A DNA stretch of 64,000 nucleotides from Candidatus Bacteroides merdigallinarum (lineage in GTDB: Bacteria; Bacteroidota; Bacteroidia; Bacteroidales; Bacteroidaceae), in contig DXBX01000063.1 in NCBI GenBank assembly GCA_019116285.1, positions 1-64,000 on the forward strand, written 5' to 3'. Both the position numbers and the translations under genes were made by a program. Position 1 is the first letter of the stretch. Every line of letters begins with the position of its first letter. The notes under the pieces are model-generated. The model saw nothing but the letters and a program-made list of their open reading frames with translations, did no database searches and was not told where the DNA came from. Shown here in pieces: positions 1 to 9,109 of the stretch.

Positions 1-114
1 CCCAAAAACAAGGTTACGATCCAGCGTAACTTCAGAAAACGTCTCATTTTACTGCTTATATTATATGAAAAACCACTTTTTTTGCCCTTTCGAGGCAAAT
101 TTTCTGCAAAGATA

Positions 115-145
115 TTGCATATTTCAAAATATACCACTACTTTTG
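115..145 (+). promoter_or_regulatory. Bacteroidota-type promoter for the tRNA-Asn pair
   Basis: A TTG at 115-117 lies 20 nt before TACTTTTG at 138-145. This matches the -33 (TTG) and -7 (TAnnTTTG) elements of the Bacteroidota housekeeping sigma factor. Transcription would start near 152, about 20 nt before the first tRNA. The surrounding first 170 bases are AT-rich and show no gene. Confidence 0.65.
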
Positions 146-170
146 CACCGCATTTGAGAAAAAACAACAC

Positions 171-244
171 TCTTCGTTAGCTCAGTCGGTTAGAGCATCT
201 GACTGTTAATCAGAGGGTCCTTGGTTCAAGTCCAAGACGAAGAG
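171..244 (+). tRNA. tRNA-Asn (GTT), copy 1
   Basis: The 74-nt sequence folds as a full cloverleaf: acceptor arms TCTTCGT (171-177) and ACGAAGA (237-243), a D arm with GCTC/GAGC, an anticodon arm TCTGA-CTGTTAA-TCAGA and a T arm CTTGG-TTCAAGT-CCAAG. The anticodon GTT reads AAC/AAU, so it is charged with asparagine. The discriminator base is G244 and CCA is not encoded. The second copy begins 23 nt downstream. Confidence 0.96.
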
Positions 245-267
245 CAAAGATGCTCAAGTGCACTCAT

Positions 268-341
268 TCTTCGTTAGCTCAGTCGGTTAGAGCATCTGAC
301 TGTTAATCAGAGGGTCCTTGGTTCAAGTCCAAGACGAAGAG
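268..341 (+). tRNA. tRNA-Asn (GTT), copy 2
   Basis: This copy is identical base for base to the tRNA at 171-244. Probably both are cut from one precursor started by the promoter at 115-145, because the 23-nt spacer has no promoter of its own. A terminator hairpin follows at 356. Confidence 0.96.
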
Positions 342-355
342 CACGAGACAAGCAA

Positions 356-384
356 GAGGAACGTCGAGGCGTTCCTCTTTTTTT
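356..384 (+). terminator. Rho-independent terminator of the tRNA-Asn transcript
   Basis: GAGGAACG (356-363) pairs perfectly with CGTTCCTC (370-377) around a 6-nt loop and is followed by seven T residues (378-384). It sits 15 nt after the second tRNA. Confidence 0.9.
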
Positions 385-412
385 ATGCCCGGCCTCCACC
401 CCCGCACAGCCC

Positions 413-501
413 GGTATCGACGGGCAGGAGCGTCGGTACCGACGAGCACGAGCGCGGGAGCCGACGAACGCCCTCGCGGGTATCGACGAGCAACCCCCGC
501 G
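413..501 (+). repeat. 22-nt intergenic repeat array A (4 units)
   Basis: Four degenerate units start at 413, 435, 457 and 479 with GGTATC, GGTACC, GGAGCC and GGTATC, each followed by a GACGAGC-like stretch. The second unit is embedded in the palindrome CGTCGGTACCGACG. The array fills the gap between the tRNA terminator and the 3' end of comF. The same unit recurs at seven other spacers in this window. Confidence 0.85.
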
Positions 502-505
502 AAGT

Positions 506-1210
506 TCAGTCTCCGGCCACGGCCAGCGTCAGCACACTGAAGCGCACCCCCTCCACGCCATCCAGGGCATCGGCGCAGGCTGTAATCGTGGAGCCCGTGG
601 TCAGCACGTCGTCCACGAGCAGGATATGCCGCCCGGCCAAGGCCGCCGCATCCGTCACTACAAAACTGCCGTCCACATTGTCCCACCGCTGCCGGGCCGA
701 CTTCCGCGTCTGCGTCTCCGTGAACTTCCTGCGCTGCACGTACCCTACCGACACCGGGATGCCCGTCACGGCCGACACGCCCCGCGCGATGCACTCGCTC
801 TGATTGTATCCACGACGCCGCTGCTTGTCGGGATGCAAGGGAACGGGCAGCAGCAGGTCCACCCCCTCGAAGAAGCCTGTCCGCATCAGGTCCGCCGCCA
901 TCAGGCGCCCCATCGCCTCGGCACAATCCTGCCGCCCCTCATACTTCAGGCTGAACAAGACGCGCGGGTAGTCCCCGCCCTTTTGGTAACGGAAATAAGA
1001 CGTGGCCCGCTCCAGCGGGAAGCGCCCCCACAGACGGCACGCCACAGGATTGTCCGGCCGCAGGTGATAGCCGGTACGGGGCAAGGCGATGTTGCACTTC
1101 AGACACAGCACCTCCTCGGCATCATCCAAGGGAGCACCGCACACCACGCAACGCCTCGGCACGAACAGGCGGAACAGGGAGAGGAACCAGAGCTTACAGG
1201 TTTTCCACAT
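506..1210 (-). CDS. comF: ComF-family phosphoribosyltransferase-like protein
   Basis: This 234-aa protein has the ComF architecture. An N-terminal four-cysteine zinc site (C21, C24, C36, C39) comes first, then a type I phosphoribosyltransferase fold with the PRPP-binding loop ILLVDDVLTTGSTI at about 196-209. In other bacteria ComF helps bring transformed single-stranded DNA into the cytoplasm, but many naturally non-competent Bacteroidota carry it, so the role here is unknown. It is monocistronic on the minus strand, with its 3' end facing the tRNA genes across a repeat array. The length is normal and no defect was seen. Confidence 0.9.
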   Translation of the reverse strand: MWKTCKLWFLSLFRLFVPRRCVVCGAPLDDAEEVLCLKCNIALPRTGYHLRPDNPVACRLWGRFPLERATSYFRYQKGGDYPRVLFSLKYEGRQDCAEAMGRLMAADLMRTGFFEGVDLLLPVPLHPDKQRRRGYNQSECIARGVSAVTGIPVSVGYVQRRKFTETQTRKSARQRWDNVDGSFVVTDAAALAGRHILLVDDVLTTGSTITACADALDGVEGVRFSVLTLAVAGD

Positions 1211-1490
1211 TATTATATTCTCTGCAGAGTTATATCACTCACAATGTCTGGCACAAAGATACGCAATCTGCCCCAAAGCGGAACACCCTCTGCGGGAAAA
1301 AGCAAGACACCCGCCGGCGCTCGCCCACCTGCAAAGTTCTCCCTCCGACGGACAGCCCGGCAAGACGGCTTGGCAACGGGAAATGTTAATAACTGATAAG
1401 AACAGCCTTGAAGTGCAGGTACTGCGCCGTATTTTCCCTATCTTTAAGGCAGTTTTCATTGACAACCCGTTTACCTAAAAAAACATTCGC

Positions 1491-3035
1491 ATGCAAACCC
1501 ACAGATTTCCCCTCCTTTGCGCCGGCCTCGTCGCCACAACCTGCGCAGTGAATGCCCACACGGCGGACAAAGACAAGGACGCAAAGCCCAACATCCTCTT
1601 CATCCTCTGCGACGACATGGGCTACGGCGACCTGGGCTGCTACGGACAGCAGTACATCCGGACCCCCAACCTCGACCGTATGGCCCAAGAGGGCATGCTC
1701 TTCACCCAGGCCTATGCCGGAAGCCCGGTCAGCGCACCGTCGCGCGCCGCCCTGATGACCGGACAACACTCCGGCCACGGACACGTGCGCGGCAACAAGG
1801 AATACTGGCAGGGGGAGGTGATGTACGGCCGGAACAAAGACTACGCCGTCACGGGCCAGGAGCCCTATGACCCGCGCCACATCATCCTGCCCGAAGTGAT
1901 GAAACGCAACGGATACACCACCGGCATGTTCGGCAAGTGGGCCGGCGGCTACGAGGGCTCCGTCTCCACCCCGGACAAGCGCGGCGTGGACGAGTACTAC
2001 GGCTACATCTGCCAGTATCAGGCCCACCTCTATTATCCCAACTTCCTCAACCGCTTCAGCCGTGCCATGGGCGACACCGCCGTGGTGCGCGAGGTATTGG
2101 AAGAGAACATCCGCCACGCCATGTTCGGCGACGACTACCGCAACCGCACGCAGTACTCCGCCGACCTCATCCACCGGCGGGCCCTCCGGTGGCTGGACAG
2201 CCAGGACGGCTCGCAACCGTTCTGCGGCATCCTCACCTACACCCTGCCCCACGCCGAACTGGCACAGCCCGAAGACTCCATCCTGCAGGGGTACAAGAAA
2301 CAGTTCTTCACCGACAAGACCTGGGGCGGGAGCGAAGGCTCGCGCTACAACCCGGTGGAACACACGCACGCCCACTTCGCCGGCATGATTACCCGGCTGG
2401 ATGCCTATGTGGGCGAGATTCTGGCCAAGCTGAAGGAGAAGGGCCTGGCTGAGAACACGCTGGTCATCTTCAGCAGCGACAACGGCCCCCACGAGGAGGG
2501 CGGTGCGGACCCCGCGTTCTTCGGGCGGGACGGCAAGTTGCGCGGCCTGAAACGCCAGTGTTACGAGGGCGGCATCCGCGTGCCCTTCATTGCCTGGTGG
2601 CCGGGCCACGTCCCCGCAGGCCGGGTCAATGACCATCAGCTCGCCTTCTACGACGTGCTGCCTACCTTCTGCGAACTTATCGGCGACAAGCGCTTCCCCA
2701 AGAAATACGTGAACAAAGACCTGGAGGGTGACGGCTTCGACGGCCTCTCCTTCGCCCCCACCCTGCTGGGGCAGGACGAACGGCAGGCGCGGCATGACTT
2801 CCTCTACTGGGAGTTCCACGAGACAGACCAGATCGGGCTGCGCATGGGCGACTGGAAGCTGGTGGTGGTCCGCGGCGTGCCCCGCCTCTATGACCTGGCC
2901 ACCGACCTCCACGAAGACCACGACGTGGCCGACCGGCACCCCGACATCGTGCGCCGGATGACGGACATCATCCTGCGCGAACACCGCCCGAGTGACCTCT
3001 TCCGCGTGACCCTCCCCCGGGGCGCCGGACAGTGA
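1491..3035 (+). CDS. S1-family sulfatase with a serine (not cysteine) maturation motif
   Basis: This 514-aa enzyme probably removes sulfate esters from a glycan or another sulfated substrate in the periplasm. It has a signal peptide (about 1-23), then the sulfatase start NILFILCDDMGYGDLG with the metal-binding D41-D42. The active-site motif is S81-A-P-S-R85, read as S-x-P-S-R-A-x-L-x-T-G. The residue converted to formylglycine is therefore serine, which needs a radical-SAM maturase (anSME) not found in this window. A second metal site, SSDNGPHEEGG, lies near 325. The usual KWHLG motif reads KWAGG here. The gene stands alone, convergent with glsB, and its substrate cannot be named. Confidence 0.92.
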   Translation: MQTHRFPLLCAGLVATTCAVNAHTADKDKDAKPNILFILCDDMGYGDLGCYGQQYIRTPNLDRMAQEGMLFTQAYAGSPVSAPSRAALMTGQHSGHGHVRGNKEYWQGEVMYGRNKDYAVTGQEPYDPRHIILPEVMKRNGYTTGMFGKWAGGYEGSVSTPDKRGVDEYYGYICQYQAHLYYPNFLNRFSRAMGDTAVVREVLEENIRHAMFGDDYRNRTQYSADLIHRRALRWLDSQDGSQPFCGILTYTLPHAELAQPEDSILQGYKKQFFTDKTWGGSEGSRYNPVEHTHAHFAGMITRLDAYVGEILAKLKEKGLAENTLVIFSSDNGPHEEGGADPAFFGRDGKLRGLKRQCYEGGIRVPFIAWWPGHVPAGRVNDHQLAFYDVLPTFCELIGDKRFPKKYVNKDLEGDGFDGLSFAPTLLGQDERQARHDFLYWEFHETDQIGLRMGDWKLVVVRGVPRLYDLATDLHEDHDVADRHPDIVRRMTDIILREHRPSDLFRVTLPRGAGQ

Positions 3036-3059
3036 TATCGCCGGGAACATGCGCGGGAA

Positions 3060-3125
3060 TTGCCGTGCCTGCTCGCGGATACCGACGCTCGTGCTCGCGG
3101 GAGCCGACGAACACGGACACGGAAA
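3060..3125 (+). repeat. 22-nt intergenic repeat array B
   Basis: Two clear units start at 3077 (GGATACCGACG) and 3100 (GGAGCCGACGA), with weaker flanking copies. They belong to the same family as array A and lie between the convergent sulfatase and glsB genes. Confidence 0.7.
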
Positions 3126-3149
3126 CCGGCCCCGCGCACGGCAAAAGAC

Positions 3150-3217
3150 AAGGCGCGGAAAGTGCGGACACACGGGGCAAACCTGCCTCAACGTGAAATC
3201 CGCGCTTTCCGCGCCTT
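3150..3217 (-). terminator. Long hairpin between convergent sulfatase and glsB
   Basis: A 19-nt arm at 3150-3168 pairs with 3199-3217 with one mismatch (core GGCGCGGAAAG / CTTTCCGCGCC) around a 30-nt loop. Read on the minus strand the stem is followed by GTCTTTTGC, which suits termination of the glsA-glsB transcript. It may work in both directions. Confidence 0.65.
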
Positions 3218-3241
3218 CGTATGTGACGGCCCGCGGCCGTG

Positions 3242-4201
3242 TCAGAAGCACTTGGCCTCGCCGCGCTTGGCCTCGTTCTCGATGTAAGACTGGATGTGGC
3301 GCATGCGCTTCTCCACCAGGATTTCGTCCACGGCGATGAGGATGCCCGTCTCTTCGACGTCGCCGAACTCGCGGTTGATGGCGGTGCCGAACATGCGCAT
3401 CGTGGGGCTAAGGCTCATATAGGCATTGACCAGCGGGGGAATGTTGTAGCCCAACTTGCGCACCTCGCTGTTCAGTATCTTGTAATCCTCCTTGAAGGTG
3501 TCCTTGCAGAAGAGGGCGGCCAGCTCGCGTTCATCGGTCTCGATCTGCAGCGGATCGATGGGGGTGACGAGGCCCTCCTTGTCGCCAAAGTGCTTTTTCA
3601 AGAAATAGAGTATCATGTCGCGTCCCGGACGGGAGTAGTTGGGATACATCGTGACCTTGCCGAAGAAGTACTTCACATTGGGCATGACAACGGTCAGGGC
3701 ACCCAGGCCGTCCCACAGATTGTCCAAGGCGAAGAGTCCCTTGTTGTCCATGCGGGTGCGCTGATACTCCAGCGTGACGAACGACCGGGCCAGTTCGATG
3801 GTGGTGGGGAGATATTCGCGCAGGAACTTGTCGGAGAAGTGGAACATGTGGGCCGTGGCCAGCAGGGGCTGCCCCGCAGCGTCGAAGCGGACGTCCGTGC
3901 CCAGGATGTAGCGGTAGCCGCCCAGGATTTCTTCGGCCTCCGGATTCCAGACTATAAGCTGCTTGTAGGGGTGCTCCATGACATCGAACTCGTCGATGTC
4001 CACCGATTTGCCCGTACCTCCGCCGGCGGCGCGGAAGGCAATCTCGCGCAGGCGGCCGATCTCTTGCATCGTGTGAGGAGAGTCGTGGGCCGTGACGATG
4101 TAGATCTGGTTGTGACTGCGGTTGGTCATGCGCAGGCGTTTGTCTTCAGTGAGTTCCGCCTTGAGCAGTTCTTTGCTTACCGGTGCAATGATATCTTCCA
4201 T
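3242..4201 (-). CDS. glsB: GlsB-like N-acyltransferase (glycine lipid synthesis)
   Basis: This 319-aa protein belongs to the GNAT-like family annotated as hemolysin or acyl-ACP N-acyltransferase. In Bacteroides thetaiotaomicron the equivalent enzyme joins a 3-hydroxy fatty acid to glycine, the first step to glycine (and flavolipin-type) lipids. It contains the family stretches EILGGYRYILG and LARSFVTLEYQR and has no membrane segment, so it probably works at the inner face of the membrane. It follows the O-acyltransferase gene with a 7-nt gap, the same pairing as in Bacteroides. Identification rests on family resemblance and gene order. Confidence 0.88.
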   Translation of the reverse strand: MEDIIAPVSKELLKAELTEDKRLRMTNRSHNQIYIVTAHDSPHTMQEIGRLREIAFRAAGGGTGKSVDIDEFDVMEHPYKQLIVWNPEAEEILGGYRYILGTDVRFDAAGQPLLATAHMFHFSDKFLREYLPTTIELARSFVTLEYQRTRMDNKGLFALDNLWDGLGALTVVMPNVKYFFGKVTMYPNYSRPGRDMILYFLKKHFGDKEGLVTPIDPLQIETDERELAALFCKDTFKEDYKILNSEVRKLGYNIPPLVNAYMSLSPTMRMFGTAINREFGDVEETGILIAVDEILVEKRMRHIQSYIENEAKRGEAKCF

Positions 4202-4208
4202 ATGCTGT

Positions 4209-5030
4209 TCAGAGTTTATACACGATGTCTTTAACGTATTGTGCCCATTGCAGGGGCGTCTTCGACTTGTCGAAGGTCTGCCAGGGGATGGGCTTCCCGA
4301 TGGTGATGGTGAAAGTCTTGTGGCGGTTCTTCAGCATCTCGTCGGCCAAGTAGAGCATGGCGATGTTGAACTTGATGCCGAGGGCCTTGCAGACGTTGGC
4401 CAGGTTGTAGAAGAAGTTGGAGTTCCGACCGTCGAAGTGGATGGGTACCACGTCGCGTTGGTGCTGCACGCTCTTGACGATGAAAGCCTTCTTCCACTCC
4501 AGGTCGCGGATGACGCCCCCCCGGCGCCGCGAGCACAACCCGGCAGGAAACATGAGCAACTGATTGTCCGAGGCGAATCCGGCCTCGACCACGCGGGGAA
4601 AGTCCTTGGCCTGGCGTCCGGTCTTGTTGATGGGGATGCAGAGGGGCGCGAGGCCGTGCAGGTTCATCAGCAGGTCGTTGACCAGGTACTTGATCTTGCC
4701 GTCGTAGCGCGTGCCCAGCACGTAGCCCAGGGCCAGACCGTCCTGCCCGCCCAGGGGATGATTGGAAACGAAGGTGCAGAGGCGGCCGTCGGCGGGCAGA
4801 TTCTCTTCGCCACGCACCACGAGCTTCGCATCCAGGAAGTCCAGGCTGGCTTTCAAGAAGTCTACCCCGACCTTATCCTGCGCGCCACGCAGGAAGCCGT
4901 TCAGCTCATCCTGGTGGACGATACGCTTGAGGTAGGAGACGACAAACTTCGGGATATACTTCGCCTTCTGCGGAGCTTTCTCCCGCAACACCTTGTCTAT
5001 GTCTATCAGAAACAGAGAATCGTCAGCCAT
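4209..5030 (-). CDS. glsA: GlsA-like O-acyltransferase (PlsC family)
   Basis: This PlsC-fold acyltransferase has the HX4D catalytic box as NHPLGGQDG and a downstream substrate-binding stretch, LLMFPAGLCSRR. In Bacteroides the partner of GlsB adds the second fatty acid to the hydroxyl of the N-acyl glycine. The frame is open to an ATG at 5057, but the predicted promoter (-7 box at 5062-5055) places transcription start near 5048, so the ATG at 5030 is preferred and gives 273 aa. It is first in a two-gene operon with glsB. Confidence 0.87.
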   Translation of the reverse strand: MADDSLFLIDIDKVLREKAPQKAKYIPKFVVSYLKRIVHQDELNGFLRGAQDKVGVDFLKASLDFLDAKLVVRGEENLPADGRLCTFVSNHPLGGQDGLALGYVLGTRYDGKIKYLVNDLLMNLHGLAPLCIPINKTGRQAKDFPRVVEAGFASDNQLLMFPAGLCSRRRGGVIRDLEWKKAFIVKSVQHQRDVVPIHFDGRNSNFFYNLANVCKALGIKFNIAMLYLADEMLKNRHKTFTITIGKPIPWQTFDKSKTPLQWAQYVKDIVYKL

Positions 5031-5054
5031 GCTCGTTGCTATAATTTTACAGCG

Positions 5055-5086
5055 CAAAATTAGCGCATCTTTTTAATTATACACAA
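5055..5086 (-). promoter_or_regulatory. Promoter of the glsA-glsB operon
   Basis: On the minus strand TTG (5086-5084) is followed after 21 nt by TAATTTTG (5062-5055), a good match to the Bacteroidota -33/-7 pair. It decides the start codon of glsA. Confidence 0.6.
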
Positions 5087-5372
5087 CGATTTGTCAGAAA
5101 ACTGACACCAAAATCTATCAAAAGCCGTATAATATCTGCCAAGCAACTGATTTTAGCCACCGGATTGCGCAAAAGGCGCCGGAGTGTGCAAGAATTCGGG
5201 ACACGACGTCAAACATTCCGGAAACACAGATTATCTGCCCGTTGACAGTTTTCCCCCTAAAGAATGGCTGAAATCGGCCCGCCGGTTTGACGGAAAACCC
5301 GTAAACTTGCAAACACAACATTCCGGTCCCGGCAAAATGCCGGGACGGCCTGAACCTCTAAAATGAAAGATT
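5063..5372. other. Intergenic region between glsA and the ECF sigma gene
   Basis: No gene is supported in these 310 bases. Beyond the glsA promoter there is a small hairpin TGTCAG-AAAA-CTGACA (5092-5107). There is also a strong 9-bp hairpin, GTCCCGGCA / TGCCGGGAC (5326-5334 and 5338-5346, loop AAA), ending 26 nt before the sigma factor start. Short open frames on both strands lack coding character. Confidence 0.6.
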
Positions 5373-5876
5373 ATGAACAGTGTGACATTTACTAAGGAAC
5401 TGGTGAACGCGCAAGACGAACTGCTGCGCTTCGCCCTCAAACTCACCGCCGACCGTGAGGACGCCAACGACCTGCTGCAAGAAACTTCGCTCAAGGCGCT
5501 GGACAACGAAGACAAATACGAACCGCGCACCAACTTCAAGGGCTGGATATACACCATCATGCGCAATATCTTCATCAACAACTACCGGCGTATCGTGCGC
5601 GAACAGACCTTCGTGGACACCACCGAGAACCATTACCACCTGAGCGCCCCGGGCGAGACACCCGCCGAAAGCACCGAAAGTGCCTACGACCTGAAGGAAA
5701 TGCACCGCATAGTGAACGCCTTGCCCAAGGAATACCGCATCCCCTTCTCAATGCACATCGCCGGCTTCAAGTATCGCGAGATTGCCGAGAAGCTGGACCT
5801 GCCCATCGGCACGGTGAAAAGCCGCATCTTCTTCACGCGACAACGGCTGCAGCGGGAGCTGAAGGATTTCCGGTGA
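5373..5876 (+). CDS. ECF-type RNA polymerase sigma factor
   Basis: This 167-aa sigma-70-family factor has region 2 at about 10-80 (core ADREDANDLLQETSLKAL then GWIYTIMRNIFINNYRR) and region 4 at about 105-165 (LPKEYRIPFSMHIAGFKYREIAEKLDLPIGTVKSRIFFTRQRLQ). It lacks regions 1 and 3, which defines the ECF group. No anti-sigma factor or TonB-linked transducer is adjacent, so the usual membrane signalling partner is missing or distant. The next genes are convergent, so it is monocistronic. Its regulon cannot be inferred. The strong hairpin just upstream may sit in its 5' leader. Confidence 0.93.
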   Translation: MNSVTFTKELVNAQDELLRFALKLTADREDANDLLQETSLKALDNEDKYEPRTNFKGWIYTIMRNIFINNYRRIVREQTFVDTTENHYHLSAPGETPAESTESAYDLKEMHRIVNALPKEYRIPFSMHIAGFKYREIAEKLDLPIGTVKSRIFFTRQRLQRELKDFR

Positions 5877-5890
5877 ATAATCCAAGTAAA

Positions 5891-5934
5891 GGAAGAGGAT
5901 ACGCTCTGCGGAGACGCAGCGCATACCCTCTTCC
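5891..5934. terminator. Hairpin terminator between sigma gene and CE1 esterase
   Basis: The arms at 5891-5910 and 5915-5934 pair over 17 of 20 positions around loop GAGA (cores GGAAGAGG / CCTCTTCC and CTGCG / CGCAG). The two flanking genes converge here. No T-tract is present, so the function is inferred from position and stability. Confidence 0.6.
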
Positions 5935-5961
5935 CGCATGAATCGCACTTCTCACGAGGTG

Positions 5962-7155
<1,194 letters not shown>

Positions 7156-7255
7156 TCAAAATGCTCCTGCCGACTGCGTCTCGAGAAGCGGCCTTGCCTG
7201 TAGGAAAAACATCAGAACCCGCCGGAAAAAGCTGTCGAAAGCTCTGAAAAGTTGT

Positions 7256-7335
7256 ATTTCCAGGCTGGAAATACACATTTCTAGGTTGGAAATACACATT
7301 TCTAGGCTGGAAATGTACATTTCTAGGCTGGAAAT
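7256..7335. repeat. 21-nt tandem palindromic repeat, 4 units
   Basis: Units start at 7256, 7277, 7298 and 7319. Each carries the 17-nt near-palindrome ATTTCYAGGYTGGAAAT, with 8-nt arms around a central G, and units are joined by 4 nt (mostly ACAC). The first unit is a perfect palindrome. The array sits between two minus-strand genes of the glycan locus. Confidence 0.9.
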
Positions 7336-7398
7336 ACAGTTTTCAAGCGGCAAAGGCAGGTTTTTCTCTGCACTTCACAAGTTTTCCCGGGGGATTCC

Positions 7399-7432
7399 GA
7401 TGCTTCGCCCGGGGGCAGACGGGCGAAGCATC
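7399..7432 (-). terminator. Hairpin after the carboxylesterase gene
   Basis: A perfect 13-bp stem, GATGCTTCGCCCG (7399-7411) with CGGGCGAAGCATC (7420-7432), encloses an 8-nt loop 24 nt after the stop of the minus-strand carboxylesterase. No T-run follows, so it could equally stabilise the transcript end. Confidence 0.6.
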
Positions 7433-7456
7433 GCGGATATATCCTTCCGGCCGGGG

Positions 7457-9109
7457 TCAATCCAATGCCGCGCGTGCCGGCCCGTCGGGGTCGTTCTTCA
7501 CCTCGCAGCGGTCATCCAGGATCATCGTCTCCCCCTTCTCGCTGGTATATTCCGGCCAAGAAGGCAGGGCGTCTGTGTTCGGATTTCCCGTACGCATGAA
7601 TTGGAGCAAGGCGGCCCCCATCTTGTCTGCCAGCTTCCGGGGCTGGATGCCGCCGCCGGTGTGCGTAATCATCAGGTCGGTATTCATCAGCCAAAAACTG
7701 ATGTCCAGGCAATGGAAGGCCCGATGACGCCCGTCGAAGAGCGGAGATTTCCAGCCGAACCACGCCATATAGACGGGCGACTTCTGGTGCAGTTTCTGAT
7801 TAGCGGCCTCCACCACCCCGCGGCGGGTAGAGGTGACCAGCGCCCAGATTTCGGCGGGCGATTTGTCCGGAAATGTCTTTGCATAGGCCTCGACCACCTT
7901 TTCTGCCTTCTCGCCATAGGAGGGGCGGACTTTCTCGACAACGCCTGCCAGGTCGATCTTCTCAAGTTCCGCATGGTCGCGGGTAGGCGTAGACTCGTGG
8001 AAGGTGGAGCAGAACAGCATGGGGATGTCCGGTCCTTGCCCTTCCGGAGTGAAGAACAGGCCCTGTGGCACATTCTCCCCGTCGGCCACCGGACTGAAGC
8101 CTCCGCGACCACCCCAATGAGGTTCGCGGCTCATCCGTTCCACTGCCCTCTCGCCAATGCGCAAGTATTCTTCCCAAGGAATATCCTGCAGCTTGTCCAC
8201 CTCGGCCGGCGTCAGTCCGGCTTCTTCCAGGATACACTCGCCCAACTTCTGCGAATAGGGTTTGTCCGTCGCACTGATGGCATTGCCACTCAGAGCCACA
8301 CCCTTATGTACCAGCCCCTTAGCGGCAGGCATGGCGGCAATGGTGCAAACCTTTGCACCGCCGCCGGACTGCCCCATGATGGTCACATTGTCCGGGTCTC
8401 CGCCAAAGTTGGCGATATTCTTGTTGACCCAGCGCAAGGCCGCGATGATGTCCAGTATGCCGACATTGCCGGAGTCCTTATACTTCTCGCCTCCCACCTT
8501 GGAAAGGTCGGAAAAGCCGAACGCATTCAGGCGGTGATTGACGGACACGAAAACGATGTCGCCCCGGCGAACGATGTTCTCACCATTATAAGAATCCTGC
8601 TCGATGCCGTTGCCCCGGGCATAGCCGCCTCCATGCAACCAGACCAGGACCGGCCTTTTCTTTCCGTCCAGTGCCGGTGTCCACACGTTCAGGCGGAGGC
8701 AGTCCTCGTCAAGCAGGTCATAATTCCAATGATCCACAAACATGGCGTATGACTCGGGGCGACGGTCATACATCGACTGCGGGCAAGAGGCTCCGTAAGC
8801 CACCGTCGGGCGCACTCCGGTCCAAGGCTCCGGCTCCTGCGGCGACATAAAACGATTCTTCCCGGCGGTACTTGCGCCATAAGGGATGCCCCGGAAATTA
8901 TAAATACCGCGCATGATGAAGCCGCGCACTTTTCCATAAGTGGTCGAAGCCACCGCGATATCTTCGCCGATAAACACCTGCTGCTTATCGGGATCATATG
9001 GTGTTGTTTGTGTTGTCTGGGCTGTCAGAGACAGAGGGAAGGCCAGCCCCAAGAGCAGGCACCCGGCGAACAGGTCCCGCCCAATATAGCTTATATTTTT
9101 CATAATCAT
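7457..9109 (-). CDS. Secreted type-B carboxylesterase
   Basis: This 550-aa protein of the cholinesterase/para-nitrobenzyl esterase family has an N-terminal signal peptide (about 1-30). The oxyanion stretch VLVWLHGGGYARG lies at 154-166, and the nucleophile elbow GQSGGG carries S248 (the family usually has GESAGG). Such enzymes hydrolyse simple esters, here plausibly acetyl groups on a polysaccharide or oligosaccharide. Its start overlaps the stop of the upstream glycosidase gene by 4 nt (ATGA), so the two are co-translated. An alternative start two codons later (9103) would give a more standard signal peptide. Confidence 0.87.
   Translation of the reverse strand: MIMKNISYIGRDLFAGCLLLGLAFPLSLTAQTTQTTPYDPDKQQVFIGEDIAVASTTYGKVRGFIMRGIYNFRGIPYGASTAGKNRFMSPQEPEPWTGVRPTVAYGASCPQSMYDRRPESYAMFVDHWNYDLLDEDCLRLNVWTPALDGKKRPVLVWLHGGGYARGNGIEQDSYNGENIVRRGDIVFVSVNHRLNAFGFSDLSKVGGEKYKDSGNVGILDIIAALRWVNKNIANFGGDPDNVTIMGQSGGGAKVCTIAAMPAAKGLVHKGVALSGNAISATDKPYSQKLGECILEEAGLTPAEVDKLQDIPWEEYLRIGERAVERMSREPHWGGRGGFSPVADGENVPQGLFFTPEGQGPDIPMLFCSTFHESTPTRDHAELEKIDLAGVVEKVRPSYGEKAEKVVEAYAKTFPDKSPAEIWALVTSTRRGVVEAANQKLHQKSPVYMAWFGWKSPLFDGRHRAFHCLDISFWLMNTDLMITHTGGGIQPRKLADKMGAALLQFMRTGNPNTDALPSWPEYTSEKGETMILDDRCEVKNDPDGPARAALD

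Noticed and set aside
413-501. CRISPR array
   Set aside because: The 22-nt units abut with no spacers of unique sequence, differ from each other, and no cas genes are present in the window.
5118-5366. Short open frames between glsA and the ECF sigma gene
   Set aside because: 60-67 codon frames on both strands overlap each other and the leader hairpin, show no domain or conserved start, and have unusual composition.
7156-7353. Small heptad-repeat proteins (SSLEMYI type) over the 21-nt array
   Set aside because: Open frames appear on both strands only because 21 is a multiple of three and the unit is a palindrome. No promoter or coding pattern supports them.
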